From Vibrio sinaloensis (GTDB lineage: Bacteria > Pseudomonadota > Gammaproteobacteria > Enterobacterales > Vibrionaceae): 64,000 bases of DNA. Positions 8,683 through 18,681 of this stretch are shown in pieces (the first letter of the stretch is position 1; the number at the start of each line of letters is the position of its first letter). Under the pieces are notes generated by a model. It worked only from the letters and a program-made list of their open reading frames with translations, had not been told where the DNA came from and did no database searches. The stretch spans positions 62,001 through 126,000 of the forward strand of contig NZ_JWLV01000001.1 in NCBI RefSeq assembly GCF_000808535.1. The letters run 5' to 3'. The position numbers and the translations under genes were made by a program.

Positions 8683-9486
8683 TTACTCCTCATCTGGCCA
8701 AATGGGCGGACGTTTTTCGATAAAAGCGGCGAGTCCTTCTTGCCCTTGTCGTGAAACGCGCACATTGGCAATCATATCGCTGGTATAGCGAACCAGTTCG
8801 CGGTCGATGATTTTGTTGTCACAGTGATCAATGAGCTCTTTGGCGTGACGTAATGCAGCTGGGCTATTACGTAAAATCTGCGCTATGAAGCGATCAATAC
8901 AGGCTTGTGCGTCGTCTTTGGTTGTGAGGTGGTGAACGATGTGCAGTTCTTGCGCGGTTTTTGCGTCGATGGTTTCTGCTGTCAGCATGTATCGCCTAGC
9001 TTGTCTAACGCCAATACTTCGAATCACATAAGGCGCAATCGTTGCGGGGACTAATCCCAGCTTAACTTCACTCAAGCAAAATCGAGCGTGATGATCAGCA
9101 ATGGCGATGTCGCTGCAACAGATAAGACCTAAAGCACCGCCAAACGCCCAGCCATGAACGTAGACGATGGTAGGGTGGGGAAACTGATCCAATATAGACA
9201 TTAACTTGGCGAGCGTTTGCGCATCTTCGACGTTGGCCTCATGCGATTGCTCCGCCATTTGTTTCATCCAGTTTAAATCCGCACCCGCGGAGAAGTGTTC
9301 GCCATTCCCTTTAAGCAACAAACAGCGCACATCAGGATGATTGGCGAGATAATCAAGGGCAAGAATTAACTCGTGAATCAATTGATCGCCAAACGCATTG
9401 TGTTTATCGAGGCGGTTAAGGCTCAGCGTTGCGACGCCGTTTTGATCAATCTCATACTGTAAATCGCTACTCAGCGTAATGTCCAT
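8683..9486 (-). CDS. liuC: Enoyl-CoA hydratase family, probable 3-methylglutaconyl-CoA hydratase
   Basis: A 267-residue crotonase-fold protein. The oxyanion segments are HFSAGADLNWMKQM and HGWAFGGALGLICCSDIAI, followed by LSEVKLGLVPATIAP with the catalytic glutamate. In leucine catabolism it hydrates 3-methylglutaconyl-CoA to HMG-CoA. It sits between liuB and liuE in one operon (17-base gap to liuB), which fixes the function better than sequence alone, since crotonases are broad. The C-terminus ends KRPPIWPDEE just before liuE. Confidence 0.88.
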   Translation of the reverse strand: MDITLSSDLQYEIDQNGVATLSLNRLDKHNAFGDQLIHELILALDYLANHPDVRCLLLKGNGEHFSAGADLNWMKQMAEQSHEANVEDAQTLAKLMSILDQFPHPTIVYVHGWAFGGALGLICCSDIAIADHHARFCLSEVKLGLVPATIAPYVIRSIGVRQARRYMLTAETIDAKTAQELHIVHHLTTKDDAQACIDRFIAQILRNSPAALRHAKELIDHCDNKIIDRELVRYTSDMIANVRVSRQGQEGLAAFIEKRPPIWPDEE

Positions 9487-9503
9487 TGTACCGTTCCTTT
9501 GTA

Positions 9504-11108
9504 TTACATCCTGAAAATCCCAAACTCGCTATCTGGAATCGGCGCATTAAGGGCGATTTTTAACGCGCGGGACAGCACGTTCCGAGTCTCTTTTGGATCG
9601 ATGATGCCGTCATCCCAAAGTCTAGCACTTGCGTAATAAGGCGAGCCTTCGGTTTCGTATTGATTGATGATCTTCTTTCTGAACTCGGATTCAGCGTCTG
9701 GTGACCAGTCACCATTTTGCCTTGTGATGGCCTCGCGTTTGACTTGAGTCAGCACGCCTGCCGCTTGCTCTCCACCCATCACAGAAATTCGTGCATTGGG
9801 CCACATCCACATCATGGTGGGTTCGTAAGCGCGACCACACATGCCATAGTTTCCAGCTCCGTACGAGCCGCCCACGATGACTGTAAACTTAGGCACATCG
9901 GCGCACGCCACGGCCATCACTAACTTGGCTCCGTGTTTGGCGATGCCGCCTTCTTCGACCTTTTTACCGACCATAAAACCGGTCACATTTTGTAAAAACA
10001 GCAAAGGAATCTTGCGTTTGGCGCACAGCTCAATAAAGTGCGCCCCTTTTTGCGCCGATTCTGAAAACAAGATGCCATTGTTGGCAACAATTCCAATCAG
10101 TTGACCGTCAATTCGGGCAAATCCACACACAAGGGTGGGTCCAAATAGCGCTTTGAATTCGTCAAAATCGGAATCATCGATGATCCTCGCAATCACTTCA
10201 CGAATATCAAACGAGAGGCGCAAATCGGCGTTTACAATGCCATACAACTGTTCGGCTGGATAACGCGGTGCAACCGATGGTGTGTGGTTGTAGTCGACGG
10301 GCGTTAGGTGGCAATTGTTAATGGCTTGACGCGCGAGACTCATTGCATGTTGCTCATTTTCGGCGTAGTAATCTGCAACGCCCGATTTTCGGCAGTGCAC
10401 ATCTGCGCCGCCTAGTTCTTCGTCGGTGACCACCTCTCCAGTGGCGGCTTTCACTAAAGGGGGACCAGCGAGAAAGATGGTCCCTTGTTGTTTGACGATG
10501 ATCGACACATCGGCCATTGCCGGAATGTAGGCGCCACCAGCGGTACAAAGACCGAGCACGACCGATATCTGCGGGATACCCAATGCCGACATGCGTGCTT
10601 GGTTGTAAAAGATGCGCCCAAAATGCTGTTTATCTGCAAAGACATCCGCTTGGTGAGGCAGATTGGCACCACCGGAATCCACCAAGTAAACGCAGGGTAG
10701 GTGACATCGCTGGGCGATCTCTTGGGCGCGAAGGTGCTTTTTAACGGTCAGCGGGTAATAGGTTCCTCCTTTGACGGAAGGATCGTTGGCGATAATCATG
10801 CACTCCACGCCATTCACTTTTCCTATGCCAGCCACCGCGCCCGCGCACGGTATTGGTTCTTCATACACTTGCCATGCAGCGAAAAGTCCGACTTCGAGAA
10901 AATCACTGTTGTCGTCTAAAAGCATGGCAATACGTTCTCGAACGGGATGTTTCCCCTTTGAACGTTGCCTTTCAATTGCCTTGGTACCGCCGCCTTGTTT
11001 GATGAGCTCTATGTTGCTTTTAAGCGTATCGACGAGTGCAGTCATCGCTTGATGGTTTTTTACATAGAGCGGTGCGTCAGGTTTAATCTTGCTTGTGATT
11101 ACCGTCAT
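9504..11108 (-). CDS. liuB: Methylcrotonyl-CoA carboxylase, carboxyltransferase (beta) subunit
   Basis: 534 residues, full length for MCC beta. It moves CO2 from carboxybiotin to 3-methylcrotonyl-CoA. Two crotonase-like carboxyltransferase halves are visible. The N half has [14 protein letters not shown] and [15 protein letters not shown]. The C half has [40 protein letters not shown] and [14 protein letters not shown]. These are MCC-type rather than propionyl-CoA type. The biotin carboxylase/BCCP partner (alpha, liuD) that supplies carboxybiotin is not in this operon or elsewhere in the window. Activity therefore depends on a subunit encoded elsewhere. Confidence 0.93.
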   Translation of the reverse strand: MTVITSKIKPDAPLYVKNHQAMTALVDTLKSNIELIKQGGGTKAIERQRSKGKHPVRERIAMLLDDNSDFLEVGLFAAWQVYEEPIPCAGAVAGIGKVNGVECMIIANDPSVKGGTYYPLTVKKHLRAQEIAQRCHLPCVYLVDSGGANLPHQADVFADKQHFGRIFYNQARMSALGIPQISVVLGLCTAGGAYIPAMADVSIIVKQQGTIFLAGPPLVKAATGEVVTDEELGGADVHCRKSGVADYYAENEQHAMSLARQAINNCHLTPVDYNHTPSVAPRYPAEQLYGIVNADLRLSFDIREVIARIIDDSDFDEFKALFGPTLVCGFARIDGQLIGIVANNGILFSESAQKGAHFIELCAKRKIPLLFLQNVTGFMVGKKVEEGGIAKHGAKLVMAVACADVPKFTVIVGGSYGAGNYGMCGRAYEPTMMWMWPNARISVMGGEQAAGVLTQVKREAITRQNGDWSPDAESEFRKKIINQYETEGSPYYASARLWDDGIIDPKETRNVLSRALKIALNAPIPDSEFGIFRM

Positions 11109-11117
11109 TGAATGCCC

Positions 11118-12287
11118 TCAGCGTGATTCTTCAAACAGTTCGCGGCCAATGAGCATACGTCTTATCTCAGACGTACCCGCGCCAATTTCATACAGCTTAG
11201 CGTCACGTAATAAACGCCCAGCGGGAAACTCATTGATGTAGCCATTGCCGCCAAGCAGTTGTATTGCGTCTAAGGCGAGTTGGGTGGCCAGCTCTGCGCT
11301 ATACAAAATCACACCAGCGGCATCTTTACGTGTCGCTTCCCCTCTATCGCAGGCGGCAGCAACGGTGTACACGTAACTTCTTGCTGCGTTAGTTTGGGTG
11401 TACATATCGGCAACTTTGGCTTGCACCAGTTGGAACTCGCCAATGGCTTTGCCAAACTGCTTTCGCTCATGTACGTAAGGGAGCACTAAGTCTAAGCACG
11501 CTTGCATGATGCCCAAAGGTCCGCCCGCAAGGACGACACGTTCGTAATCTAATCCGCTCATCAGCACGTGAACGCCTTTGTTGACTTCACCAAGGACATT
11601 TTCAACCGGGACAAGGCAATCGTTGAACACAAGCTCGCAGGTGTTTGAACCTCGCATACCCAGTTTGTCGAGTTTCTGCGCATGACTAAAACCTGAGAAC
11701 GCTCGTTCGACGATAAAAGCGGTGATGCCGTGTGAACCAGCGGATGAATCGGTTTTGGCATAAACGATGATTACGTCGGCATCGGGGCCATTGGTGATCC
11801 ACATTTTGTTGCCGCTGAGTCGATAATGGTCTCCATTTAACGTCGCTTTAAGCTGCATGCTGACCACATCGGAACCGGCGTTTGGTTCGCTCATCGCCAA
11901 TGCGCCAATCGCAGAACCATCAATGAGTTTGGGTAGGTATTTGGCTTTTTGTTCTTGGGTGCCGTTGCGAAAAATTTGATTCACGCAAAGGTTGGAATGA
12001 GCCCCATAGCTCAATGCAACTGAGGCGGAAGCACGGCTGATCTCTTCCATTGCAACCACATGAGCCAAGTAGCCCATGCCAGCGCCGCCAAATGACTCGG
12101 ACGTGGTGATGCCAAGTAGCCCCATGTCACCGAGCAGCGGCCACAAATGATTGGGGAACTGATTGTCTTTGTCTATTTGATCCGCGATAGGCGCGATATG
12201 TTGGTCAGCAAATGCGCCAACATGGTCACGTAACATGTCGATGGTTTCGCCCAGTCCGAAGTTGAGCGGGTGGTATGGAGATAACAT
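11118..12287 (-). CDS. liuA: Isovaleryl-CoA dehydrogenase
   Basis: The start is ATG 12287, preceded by GGGAGG; a GTG six codons earlier is a weaker choice. The 389-residue flavoprotein oxidises isovaleryl-CoA to 3-methylcrotonyl-CoA, passing electrons to ETF. Acyl-CoA dehydrogenase signatures are [13 protein letters not shown] and [21 protein letters not shown]. The C-terminal position that holds the catalytic Glu in most family members reads IGAGTSEI, with no Glu. The expected alternative Glu is in [12 protein letters not shown]. That swap is characteristic of isovaleryl-CoA dehydrogenases. It is the first structural gene after liuR. Confidence 0.92.
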   Translation of the reverse strand: MLSPYHPLNFGLGETIDMLRDHVGAFADQHIAPIADQIDKDNQFPNHLWPLLGDMGLLGITTSESFGGAGMGYLAHVVAMEEISRASASVALSYGAHSNLCVNQIFRNGTQEQKAKYLPKLIDGSAIGALAMSEPNAGSDVVSMQLKATLNGDHYRLSGNKMWITNGPDADVIIVYAKTDSSAGSHGITAFIVERAFSGFSHAQKLDKLGMRGSNTCELVFNDCLVPVENVLGEVNKGVHVLMSGLDYERVVLAGGPLGIMQACLDLVLPYVHERKQFGKAIGEFQLVQAKVADMYTQTNAARSYVYTVAAACDRGEATRKDAAGVILYSAELATQLALDAIQLLGGNGYINEFPAGRLLRDAKLYEIGAGTSEIRRMLIGRELFEESR

Positions 12288-12344
12288 AGCGCCTCCCAGT
12301 TGCACCTAAAGATGCAAAAAGAAGCGCTAAGTTACTTAAGGTTG

Positions 12345-12713
12345 CTAGCTTTGACTTAGGGCTTCTTCACATCGTTGACGAGCTGCATTTAAGTCTTCAA
12401 GAACTACGGTAATGTCTTCAAGTTGACGCTTAAGCACAGCTTCCTTTTCATCAATAATCTTGAGCATTTTGGTCAGCTGAGTATCTTCTTGGTGAGTATC
12501 ATACAGCGCAAATAGCTCTTTGATCTCGGCCAGAGAGAAGCCCAGTCGTTTACCACGAAGAATCAGTTTTAGGCGGATTTTATCCCTACGCTGGTAGAGT
12601 CGCATTGTGCCTTTACGTTCGGGCTCGATAAGCCCCACATCCTCATAAAAGCGAATGCTTCGAGTGGTAATACCAAACTCTTTTGCCAGCTCACTAATCT
12701 TAAATCTTTCCAC
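12345..12713 (-). CDS. liuR: MerR-family regulator of branched-chain amino acid catabolism
   Basis: A 122-residue protein. The N-terminal MerR helix-turn-helix is RFKISELAKEFGITTRSIRFYEDVGLIEP. A wing follows, then a C-terminal coiled coil (about residues 75-120) for dimerisation. There is no metal-binding cysteine set, so it is of the small-molecule or CoA-type MerR group. It heads the leucine operon and faces the valine operon. LiuR proteins in gamma-proteobacteria are known regulators of such genes, and matching palindromes are present in the divergent promoter region. Confidence 0.9.
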   Translation of the reverse strand: MERFKISELAKEFGITTRSIRFYEDVGLIEPERKGTMRLYQRRDKIRLKLILRGKRLGFSLAEIKELFALYDTHQEDTQLTKMLKIIDEKEAVLKRQLEDITVVLEDLNAARQRCEEALSQS

Positions 12714-12763
12714 CTGTCTTTATTCTCCAACTGCCTAGGAATAGATTGTAAAAAATGCGTTTC

Positions 12764-12806
12764 TTTACGTTTACGTAAATGTTAGTGCTATGCTTACGTA
12801 AACGTC
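12764..12806. promoter_or_regulatory. Candidate LiuR operators and MerR-type promoter
   Basis: Two similar palindromic sites lie between liuR and the thiolase gene: TTTACGTTTACGTAAA at 12764-12779 and CTTACGTAAACG at 12793-12804. For the rightward operon, TTTACG (12764-12769) and TATGCT (12789-12794) are separated by 19 bases. That long spacer is typical of MerR-activated promoters, with the TTTACGTAAA palindrome inside it. The fit to LiuR is inferred from position and the known motif type. Confidence 0.65.
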
Positions 12807-12833
12807 AAGAAATTCCATGGAGTGGGGGACACA

Positions 12834-14048
12834 ATGGGAGATACCGATATCTGGATTGTTGCGGCGAAGCGGACACCGATGGGGTGCTTTCAAGGAGCCT
12901 TATCAAGTTTTTCCTCTCCACAGCTTGGCGCCATGGCGATAGAGAGCTCAGTTGAAGCCGCTGGCATTGCAAGTGACCTAATCGACGAAGTCTTTATGGG
13001 CTGTGTGTTGCAAGCTGGTTGTGGTCAAGCGCCCGCAAGACAAGCGGCGTTAGGGGCTAGTTTAAGTGAATCAACACCATCAACGACGGTAAATAAAGTA
13101 TGTGGCTCAGGCATGAAGGCCGCGATGTTGGCAAACGATCTTATCAAATTGGGCTCGATCCAATGTGCGGTCGCGGGCGGAATGGAAAGCATGACTAACG
13201 CGCCCTATTTGCTAAAAGATCAGCGTGGTGGTGCGAGAATGGGGCACAAAACAACGTTCGACCATATGTTTTTAGATGGCCTGCAAGATGCCTATCAAGG
13301 CGAGTTAATGGGCGTTTATGGACAACAGATTGCCGACAAGTTGAAGTTCACCCGCGAAGAGATGGATGCGTGGGCGACCAACTCGATTCACCGAGCTAGA
13401 AGCGCAGATGAACAAGGGTTGTTTGTTGATGAGCTTTGTTCGCTCACATTGAGCTCTGGTGAAAAGCTCGAGCGTGATGAACAGCCTCACCGCGTTGACC
13501 CTGGCAAAATCCCCAAACTAAAACCTGCTTTCGATAAACAAGGTACGGTGACCGCTGCGAACTCGAGTGCAATTTCCGATGGCGCCGCTGCTTTGATCTT
13601 AATGTCTCCGACACTGGCAAAGCAGCAAAAACTTAAGCCACTCGCCGTCATCAAAGGTCATTCAACACATGCCAGAGCCCCTGAAGAGTTCACGTTAGCG
13701 CCGGTGTTTGCCATCGAAACCTTGTTATCGACGCTTGATTGGAGTGTCGATGAGGTTGACCTATGGGAGATCAACGAAGCATTTGCGGTGGTTACCCAAA
13801 TTGCGGTCAAACAGCTTGGTCTTGATCCCGATAAAGTCAACATCAAAGGGGGCGCCTGCGCACTTGGTCACCCGATTGGTGCCAGTGGCGCCAGAATTCT
13901 CGTCACCTTGATCCACAGCTTAAGACAGCTACAGGCGATAGGGACGGATGGGGATACGGAAAATAAAAAAGTGGTGCGAGGTATTGCTTCTCTGTGTATC
14001 GGCGGAGGTGAAGCCACTGCTATGGCAATAGAAATTCCACTTGAGTGA
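12834..14048 (+). CDS. Acetyl-CoA C-acetyltransferase (thiolase)
   Basis: The start is ATG 12834, with a GGGGGA ribosome site; a GTG at 12822 overlaps that site. The 404-residue enzyme joins or cleaves acetyl-CoA units. The nucleophilic cysteine is in [10 protein letters not shown] (about residue 90). The catalytic histidine is in [17 protein letters not shown] and the second cysteine in [11 protein letters not shown]. In this setting it would cleave acetoacetyl-CoA or a related branched-chain product. First gene of the rightward valine operon; mmsA follows after 14 bases. Confidence 0.9.
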   Translation: MGDTDIWIVAAKRTPMGCFQGALSSFSSPQLGAMAIESSVEAAGIASDLIDEVFMGCVLQAGCGQAPARQAALGASLSESTPSTTVNKVCGSGMKAAMLANDLIKLGSIQCAVAGGMESMTNAPYLLKDQRGGARMGHKTTFDHMFLDGLQDAYQGELMGVYGQQIADKLKFTREEMDAWATNSIHRARSADEQGLFVDELCSLTLSSGEKLERDEQPHRVDPGKIPKLKPAFDKQGTVTAANSSAISDGAAALILMSPTLAKQQKLKPLAVIKGHSTHARAPEEFTLAPVFAIETLLSTLDWSVDEVDLWEINEAFAVVTQIAVKQLGLDPDKVNIKGGACALGHPIGASGARILVTLIHSLRQLQAIGTDGDTENKKVVRGIASLCIGGGEATAMAIEIPLE

Positions 14049-14062
14049 AAAAGGATACCACT

Positions 14063-15556
14063 ATGACACAGTCAGTTACGCTTTATATCGATGGTGAGTT
14101 CTGTCAATCGCAATCCAATGAATGGATTGATGTGACTAACCCCGCAACCAATGCCGTGATTGCCAAGTTACCAAAGGCAACAGACGCAGAAATAGCGCGC
14201 GCGATCGAGAGTGCAAGCCATGCTTTTCATCAGTGGAAAGAGGTGGCGGTTTCTGAGCGAGCCAGAGTCATGCTCCGCTACCAACATTTACTCAAGGAGC
14301 ACCACGACGATTTGGCTGAGTTATTGTCTCAAGAAACAGGGAAAATCCTTCTGGATGCCAAAGGGGACGTGTGGCGCGGGATAGAAGTGGTCGAGCAAGC
14401 CGCAAACATCGCCAGCAATATGATGGGAGAAACGGTTGAAAATGTTGCGACCGACATTGATAGCTACTCGTTAATTCAGCCCCTCGGCGTCTGCTGTGGC
14501 ATTACACCGTTTAATTTTCCTGCGATGATCCCATTGTGGATGTTTCCGTTGGCCATTGCTGCGGGTAATACCTTTGTCCTTAAACCTTCAGAGCAAGTGC
14601 CATTAACATCAATCCGTTTAGCTGAGCTTTTTGAGCAAGCGGGCGCACCGAAAGGCGTGTTGCAAATCGTCCATGGTGACAAACATCAAGTGGACACGCT
14701 TCTAGCCCATCCAGATATCCGAACCGTATCTTTCGTCGGGTCGGTCTCGGTAGCGGAATACATCTATCACACCGGAACCCTGCACAATAAACGAGTCCAA
14801 GCCTTTGCCGGTGCCAAAAATCATATGGTGATCATGCCCGATGCTAACAAGAATCAAGTGGTCAGCAATTTAGTTGGGGCATCGGTTGGCGCGGCGGGGC
14901 AACGGTGCATGGCGATTTCCGTCGCGGTGTTTGTGGGTGAATCCAAACAATGGATTGCTGAGCTCAAAGACGAAATGGCGAAGATGAAGCCAGGGGCATG
15001 GGATGATGAATCCGCTGCTTACGGGCCTTTGATAAGCAAAGCGGCGAAAGAGCGAGTGATACGACTGATTGATGAAGGCAAAGCGCAAGGTGCCATTTGT
15101 GAGTTGGATGGTAGTGATTGCGCGGTAAGCGGCTTGCCTGACGGAAATTGGGTGGGGCCGACGCTGTTTAGCGGTGCGACGACCGATATGTCTATCTACC
15201 AGCAAGAAATTTTTGGTCCTGTTTTGGTGTGCCTTGAAGTGGATTCACTGGATGATGCCATTGCGCTCATCAATCGAAACCCATACGGCAATGGCACCTC
15301 GATATTTACTTCAAGCGGCGGCGCGGCGCGTAAGTTTCAACACGATATCCAAGTTGGGCAGGTGGGCATCAATGTCCCGATTCCCGTGCCGTTACCCTTC
15401 TTTTCATTCACGGGTTGGCGAGGCAGTTTCTACGGCGATTTGCACGCTTATGGCAAGCAAGCAGTGCGATTTTATACCGAAACCAAAACGGTGACCGCGC
15501 GTTGGTTCGATGACGACATTCCCACTGGCCCCAACTTAACCATTCAATTGAAATAG
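14063..15556 (+). CDS. mmsA: Methylmalonate-semialdehyde dehydrogenase (CoA-acylating)
   Basis: The start is ATG 14063 with AAGGA upstream. The 497-residue aldehyde dehydrogenase superfamily enzyme converts methylmalonate semialdehyde plus CoA and NAD to propionyl-CoA and CO2. The nucleophile is in [33 protein letters not shown] and LKPSEQVP are the coenzyme-binding segments, and [11 protein letters not shown] the nucleotide loop. MmsA proteins lack the general-base Glu of ordinary aldehyde dehydrogenases. The position here reads [13 protein letters not shown], as expected for the CoA-dependent type. Distal step of valine breakdown. Confidence 0.95.
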   Translation: MTQSVTLYIDGEFCQSQSNEWIDVTNPATNAVIAKLPKATDAEIARAIESASHAFHQWKEVAVSERARVMLRYQHLLKEHHDDLAELLSQETGKILLDAKGDVWRGIEVVEQAANIASNMMGETVENVATDIDSYSLIQPLGVCCGITPFNFPAMIPLWMFPLAIAAGNTFVLKPSEQVPLTSIRLAELFEQAGAPKGVLQIVHGDKHQVDTLLAHPDIRTVSFVGSVSVAEYIYHTGTLHNKRVQAFAGAKNHMVIMPDANKNQVVSNLVGASVGAAGQRCMAISVAVFVGESKQWIAELKDEMAKMKPGAWDDESAAYGPLISKAAKERVIRLIDEGKAQGAICELDGSDCAVSGLPDGNWVGPTLFSGATTDMSIYQQEIFGPVLVCLEVDSLDDAIALINRNPYGNGTSIFTSSGGAARKFQHDIQVGQVGINVPIPVPLPFFSFTGWRGSFYGDLHAYGKQAVRFYTETKTVTARWFDDDIPTGPNLTIQLK

Positions 15557-15565
15557 GAGCGGCAG

Positions 15566-16720
15566 ATGGACTTTGAACTGAATGAAGAACAACGAGCGTT
15601 TGCCGATACCGCGGCACAATTTGCCGAGCAACGTTTAATGCCAAATGCCGCCAAATGGGATAGCGAGCAAATCTTTCCTAAAGAGGTTCTGAGCGAAGCG
15701 GGCGAGCTGGGTTTTTTAAGCCTGTACACGCCAGAAGAGCAAGGCGGTTTGGGCTTGAGCCGTTTAGATGCCTCTATCGTATTCGAGCAGCTTGCGATGG
15801 GCTGCACGTCAACCACAGCCTACATGACCATTCACAATATGGTCAGTTGGATGGTGGCAAGTTTTGCAATCGATGCAGTAAAACAGCGCTATTGCGACAA
15901 ACTGGTCACTGGTGAATGGTTAGGATCTTACTGCTTAACCGAGCCAAACGCAGGCTCCGATGCCGCCTCTTTGACAACCAGTGCCACCAAGCAAGGTGAT
16001 CGCTATATATTGAACGGGGCCAAAGCATTTATCTCGGGTGCGGGTGATACCGACGTATTGGTTGTTATGGCAAGGACCAGCGACGACGGGGCAAAGGGCG
16101 TTTCGGCATTTGTGGTTCCCGCAAGTGCCGAAGGGATAAGCTACGGACGAAAAGAGCCAAAAATGGGGTGGAACAGCCAGCCAACACGCTCAGTCTCCTT
16201 TGATGGTGTGGTCATTCCTGACGATCATCGACTTGGCGCAGAAGGCAAAGGGTTCACCTTTGCCATGAAAGGATTGGATGGGGGGCGGATTAACATTGCG
16301 ACCTGTTCTATTGGGACTGCCCAGCAAGCACTGAATCAGGCGACGCAGTACATTCAAGAACGCAAGCAGTTCGGTAAACGGATTGCTGATTTTCAATCTA
16401 TTCAATTTCGACTGGCTGACATGGCGACAGAATTGGTGGCTGCGAGACAATTAGTGCGTTTGGCTGCGTGTAAGCTCGATCAAAACTCCTCAGACGCGAC
16501 GGCGTACTGCGCCATGGCAAAACGCTACGCCACCGACATTGGTTTTAAAGTGTGCGACCAAGCGCTGCAGCTTTTTGGTGGCTATGGCTACATTCAAGAA
16601 TACCCAATGGAGCGCTATTTTCGCGATGTTAGGGTGCATCAAATTCTCGAAGGTACCAATGAGATCATGCGTTTGATCATTTCAAGACGATTGTTAGCGC
16701 AAGGCGGGCAGCTACTGTAA
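15566..16720 (+). CDS. Acyl-CoA dehydrogenase, probable isobutyryl-CoA dehydrogenase
   Basis: 384 residues, normal length. Flavoprotein motifs are GSYCLTEPNAGSDAASL and LQLFGGYGYIQEYPMERYFRDVR. The catalytic base is the Glu in ILEGTNEIM, the standard position for short-chain acyl-CoA dehydrogenases. The loop position used by isovaleryl-CoA dehydrogenase reads GLDGGRINIATCS, without Glu. Context between mmsA and the hydratase/HIBCH genes points to isobutyryl-CoA to methacrylyl-CoA oxidation in valine catabolism, with ETF as acceptor. 9-base gap from mmsA. Confidence 0.88.
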   Translation: MDFELNEEQRAFADTAAQFAEQRLMPNAAKWDSEQIFPKEVLSEAGELGFLSLYTPEEQGGLGLSRLDASIVFEQLAMGCTSTTAYMTIHNMVSWMVASFAIDAVKQRYCDKLVTGEWLGSYCLTEPNAGSDAASLTTSATKQGDRYILNGAKAFISGAGDTDVLVVMARTSDDGAKGVSAFVVPASAEGISYGRKEPKMGWNSQPTRSVSFDGVVIPDDHRLGAEGKGFTFAMKGLDGGRINIATCSIGTAQQALNQATQYIQERKQFGKRIADFQSIQFRLADMATELVAARQLVRLAACKLDQNSSDATAYCAMAKRYATDIGFKVCDQALQLFGGYGYIQEYPMERYFRDVRVHQILEGTNEIMRLIISRRLLAQGGQLL

Positions 16721-16732
16721 AGGACAACCACT

Positions 16733-17509
16733 ATGACCAACGCAATCGAACACACAGTGTCTGATCATATTGCCGTGATCACGATGAACAATCCGCCCGC
16801 CAATACATGGACAGAGCAAAGCCTGATGCAACTAACCCAATTGGTGTTGAGCTTAAATGAAGAGCGCGATGTCTATGCGCTAGTACTAGTGGGGCAAGGC
16901 GAAAAATTCTTCTCTGCGGGCGCTGACCTTAACCTGTTTGCATCAGGAGATAAAGCCGTCGCGTTTAAGATGGCAAAAGCCTTTGGGGAAGCATTCGAAA
17001 CCCTATCTCAATTTCGCGGCGTGTCGATAGCGGCTATCAACGGTTACGCCATGGGAGGCGGGTTAGAAGTCGCGTTGGCTTGCGACATACGCATCGCAGA
17101 AACGCAAGCCAAGCTCGCGCTGCCTGAGGCGAAAGTGGGCTTACTGCCGTGCGCTGGAGGGACGCAGAATCTAACGGCTTTAGTGGGTGAAGGTTGGGCT
17201 AAGCGGATGATTCTCTGCGGCGAACAGATCGATGCGCAAATGGCGGAAAAAATTGGGCTGGTTGAACAAGTGGTTGCAAAAGGTGATGCGCTAAATCAAG
17301 CCATTGAACTTGCGAAACAAGTCGCCAATCAATCACCCTCATCGGTGGCGGCGTGTAAAACGCTGATCCAGACAACACGGTTCCAAACGCGAGACTACGG
17401 TTTAGCAAAAGAGAGGGAGCTGTTTATGGCTCTTTTCGATACGGATGATCAACAAGAAGGGGTGAACGCATTTCTTGAAAAGCGTGCACCTGAATGGAAA
17501 AACCAATAA
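16733..17509 (+). CDS. Enoyl-CoA hydratase (methacrylyl-CoA hydration)
   Basis: A 258-residue crotonase. The oxyanion loops are KFFSAGADLNLFASGD and INGYAMGGGLEVALACDIRIAE. The catalytic glutamates are expected in that loop and in LALPEAKVGLLPCAGGTQ, the pattern of true hydratases. Position between isobutyryl-CoA dehydrogenase and 3-hydroxyisobutyryl-CoA hydrolase indicates hydration of methacrylyl-CoA. Gaps of 12 and 9 bases to its neighbours imply one operon. Confidence 0.88.
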   Translation: MTNAIEHTVSDHIAVITMNNPPANTWTEQSLMQLTQLVLSLNEERDVYALVLVGQGEKFFSAGADLNLFASGDKAVAFKMAKAFGEAFETLSQFRGVSIAAINGYAMGGGLEVALACDIRIAETQAKLALPEAKVGLLPCAGGTQNLTALVGEGWAKRMILCGEQIDAQMAEKIGLVEQVVAKGDALNQAIELAKQVANQSPSSVAACKTLIQTTRFQTRDYGLAKERELFMALFDTDDQQEGVNAFLEKRAPEWKNQ

Positions 17510-17518
17510 GGGGGCAAT

Positions 17519-18649
17519 ATGACCGATACTGTCCATTTTAATCTACTGCCTTGCAGTGACAGTCAACACAAAATCGCCGTTGCCACGCTCGACAACGCCC
17601 CTTCATTAAACGCGTTAACCGCCAACATGCTCACCTTGTTAATGACTCAATTAGCGTTGTGGCAAGAAGACGATGACATCATTTGTGTCGTGCTGGAAGG
17701 TGCCGGAGAAAAGGCTTTTTGTGCGGGTGGCGATGTAAAATCGATGCATGAAGTAATGCGTGACAACACCAATGATGAGATTCGTCGAGTGTGTGGTGAT
17801 TTCTTTACTATCGAGTATCAATGTGACTACCTAATTCACACCTACTGCAAACCGATCATCGCATGGGGAAACGGAATTGTGATGGGTGGAGGCATGGGGC
17901 TGTTTATGGGCTCGAGCCATAAAGTCGTCACGCCCAATTCTAAGCTCGCAATGCCAGAAATCAGCATTGGCTTATACCCTGATGTTGGCGGAACATGGTT
18001 CTTGAATCGGTTGGATGACGGGATAGGCCTGTTTCTTGGACTCACCGGTTCCATGCTCAATGCGACTGATGCCGTTGACGTCCATTTGGCAGACTTTATG
18101 GCGCTTCCGGAACATAAAGCCAGCTTAATCGAACAACTCCAAGTGGCCGACTGGGAATGCGTGGACGACGCCTATGAAGTCGTGACCGAGTTGTTGGAAA
18201 CATTTGCTCAAGAGGCGCATCACGAATCACCTAAACCTCAGCTACTTCCCTTTTACCCGCATATTCAGCAAGCCTGCCATCAGGACAGCTTACTTCAAGT
18301 GGTTGATGCCATTGACGCGATAGAGGGTGAAAGCCAGTGGTTAGCGCGCGCGAAATCAAATCTCTCCACAGGCAGCCCGATCAGTGCCCATATTTGCTAC
18401 CGTCAATTGACCGCTTGCCATGACCTTTCATTGGCAGATTGTTTTCGCTTAGAGCTGACGTTGTCAGTGTGTTGCTGCCTAGTAGGCGAGTTTCAAGAGG
18501 GCGTGAGAGCACGATTGGTCGATAAGGATGGCTCCCCAAACTGGAAGTATAAAAGCCTCGCTGCTGTAGACGATAAGCTCATTGATGAAATGTTTACCTC
18601 CCTGTGGACACCAGAGTCACACCCTCTTGCACAGTTAGGGCATTACTAG
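17519..18649 (+). CDS. 3-hydroxyisobutyryl-CoA hydrolase (HIBCH type)
   Basis: A 376-residue crotonase-fold thioesterase. Beyond the crotonase core (KAFCAGGDVKSM, WGNGIVMGGGMGLFMGSSH, MPEISIGLYPDVGGTWFLN) it has the C-terminal extension typical of HIBCH, including FQEGVRARLVDKDGSPNW. It releases free 3-hydroxyisobutyrate from its CoA ester, which the next gene product oxidises. This removes the reactive methacrylyl-CoA/HIB-CoA pool. Length and motifs separate it from the neighbouring hydratase. Confidence 0.92.
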   Translation: MTDTVHFNLLPCSDSQHKIAVATLDNAPSLNALTANMLTLLMTQLALWQEDDDIICVVLEGAGEKAFCAGGDVKSMHEVMRDNTNDEIRRVCGDFFTIEYQCDYLIHTYCKPIIAWGNGIVMGGGMGLFMGSSHKVVTPNSKLAMPEISIGLYPDVGGTWFLNRLDDGIGLFLGLTGSMLNATDAVDVHLADFMALPEHKASLIEQLQVADWECVDDAYEVVTELLETFAQEAHHESPKPQLLPFYPHIQQACHQDSLLQVVDAIDAIEGESQWLARAKSNLSTGSPISAHICYRQLTACHDLSLADCFRLELTLSVCCCLVGEFQEGVRARLVDKDGSPNWKYKSLAAVDDKLIDEMFTSLWTPESHPLAQLGHY

Positions 18650-18681
18650 TCAGTTGACTCTCAAAACAAAAGGACACTGTT

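Noticed and set aside
10354..11052. Several medium open frames opposite and inside liuB
   Set aside because: They are shadows of the intact carboxyltransferase gene and share no family motif.
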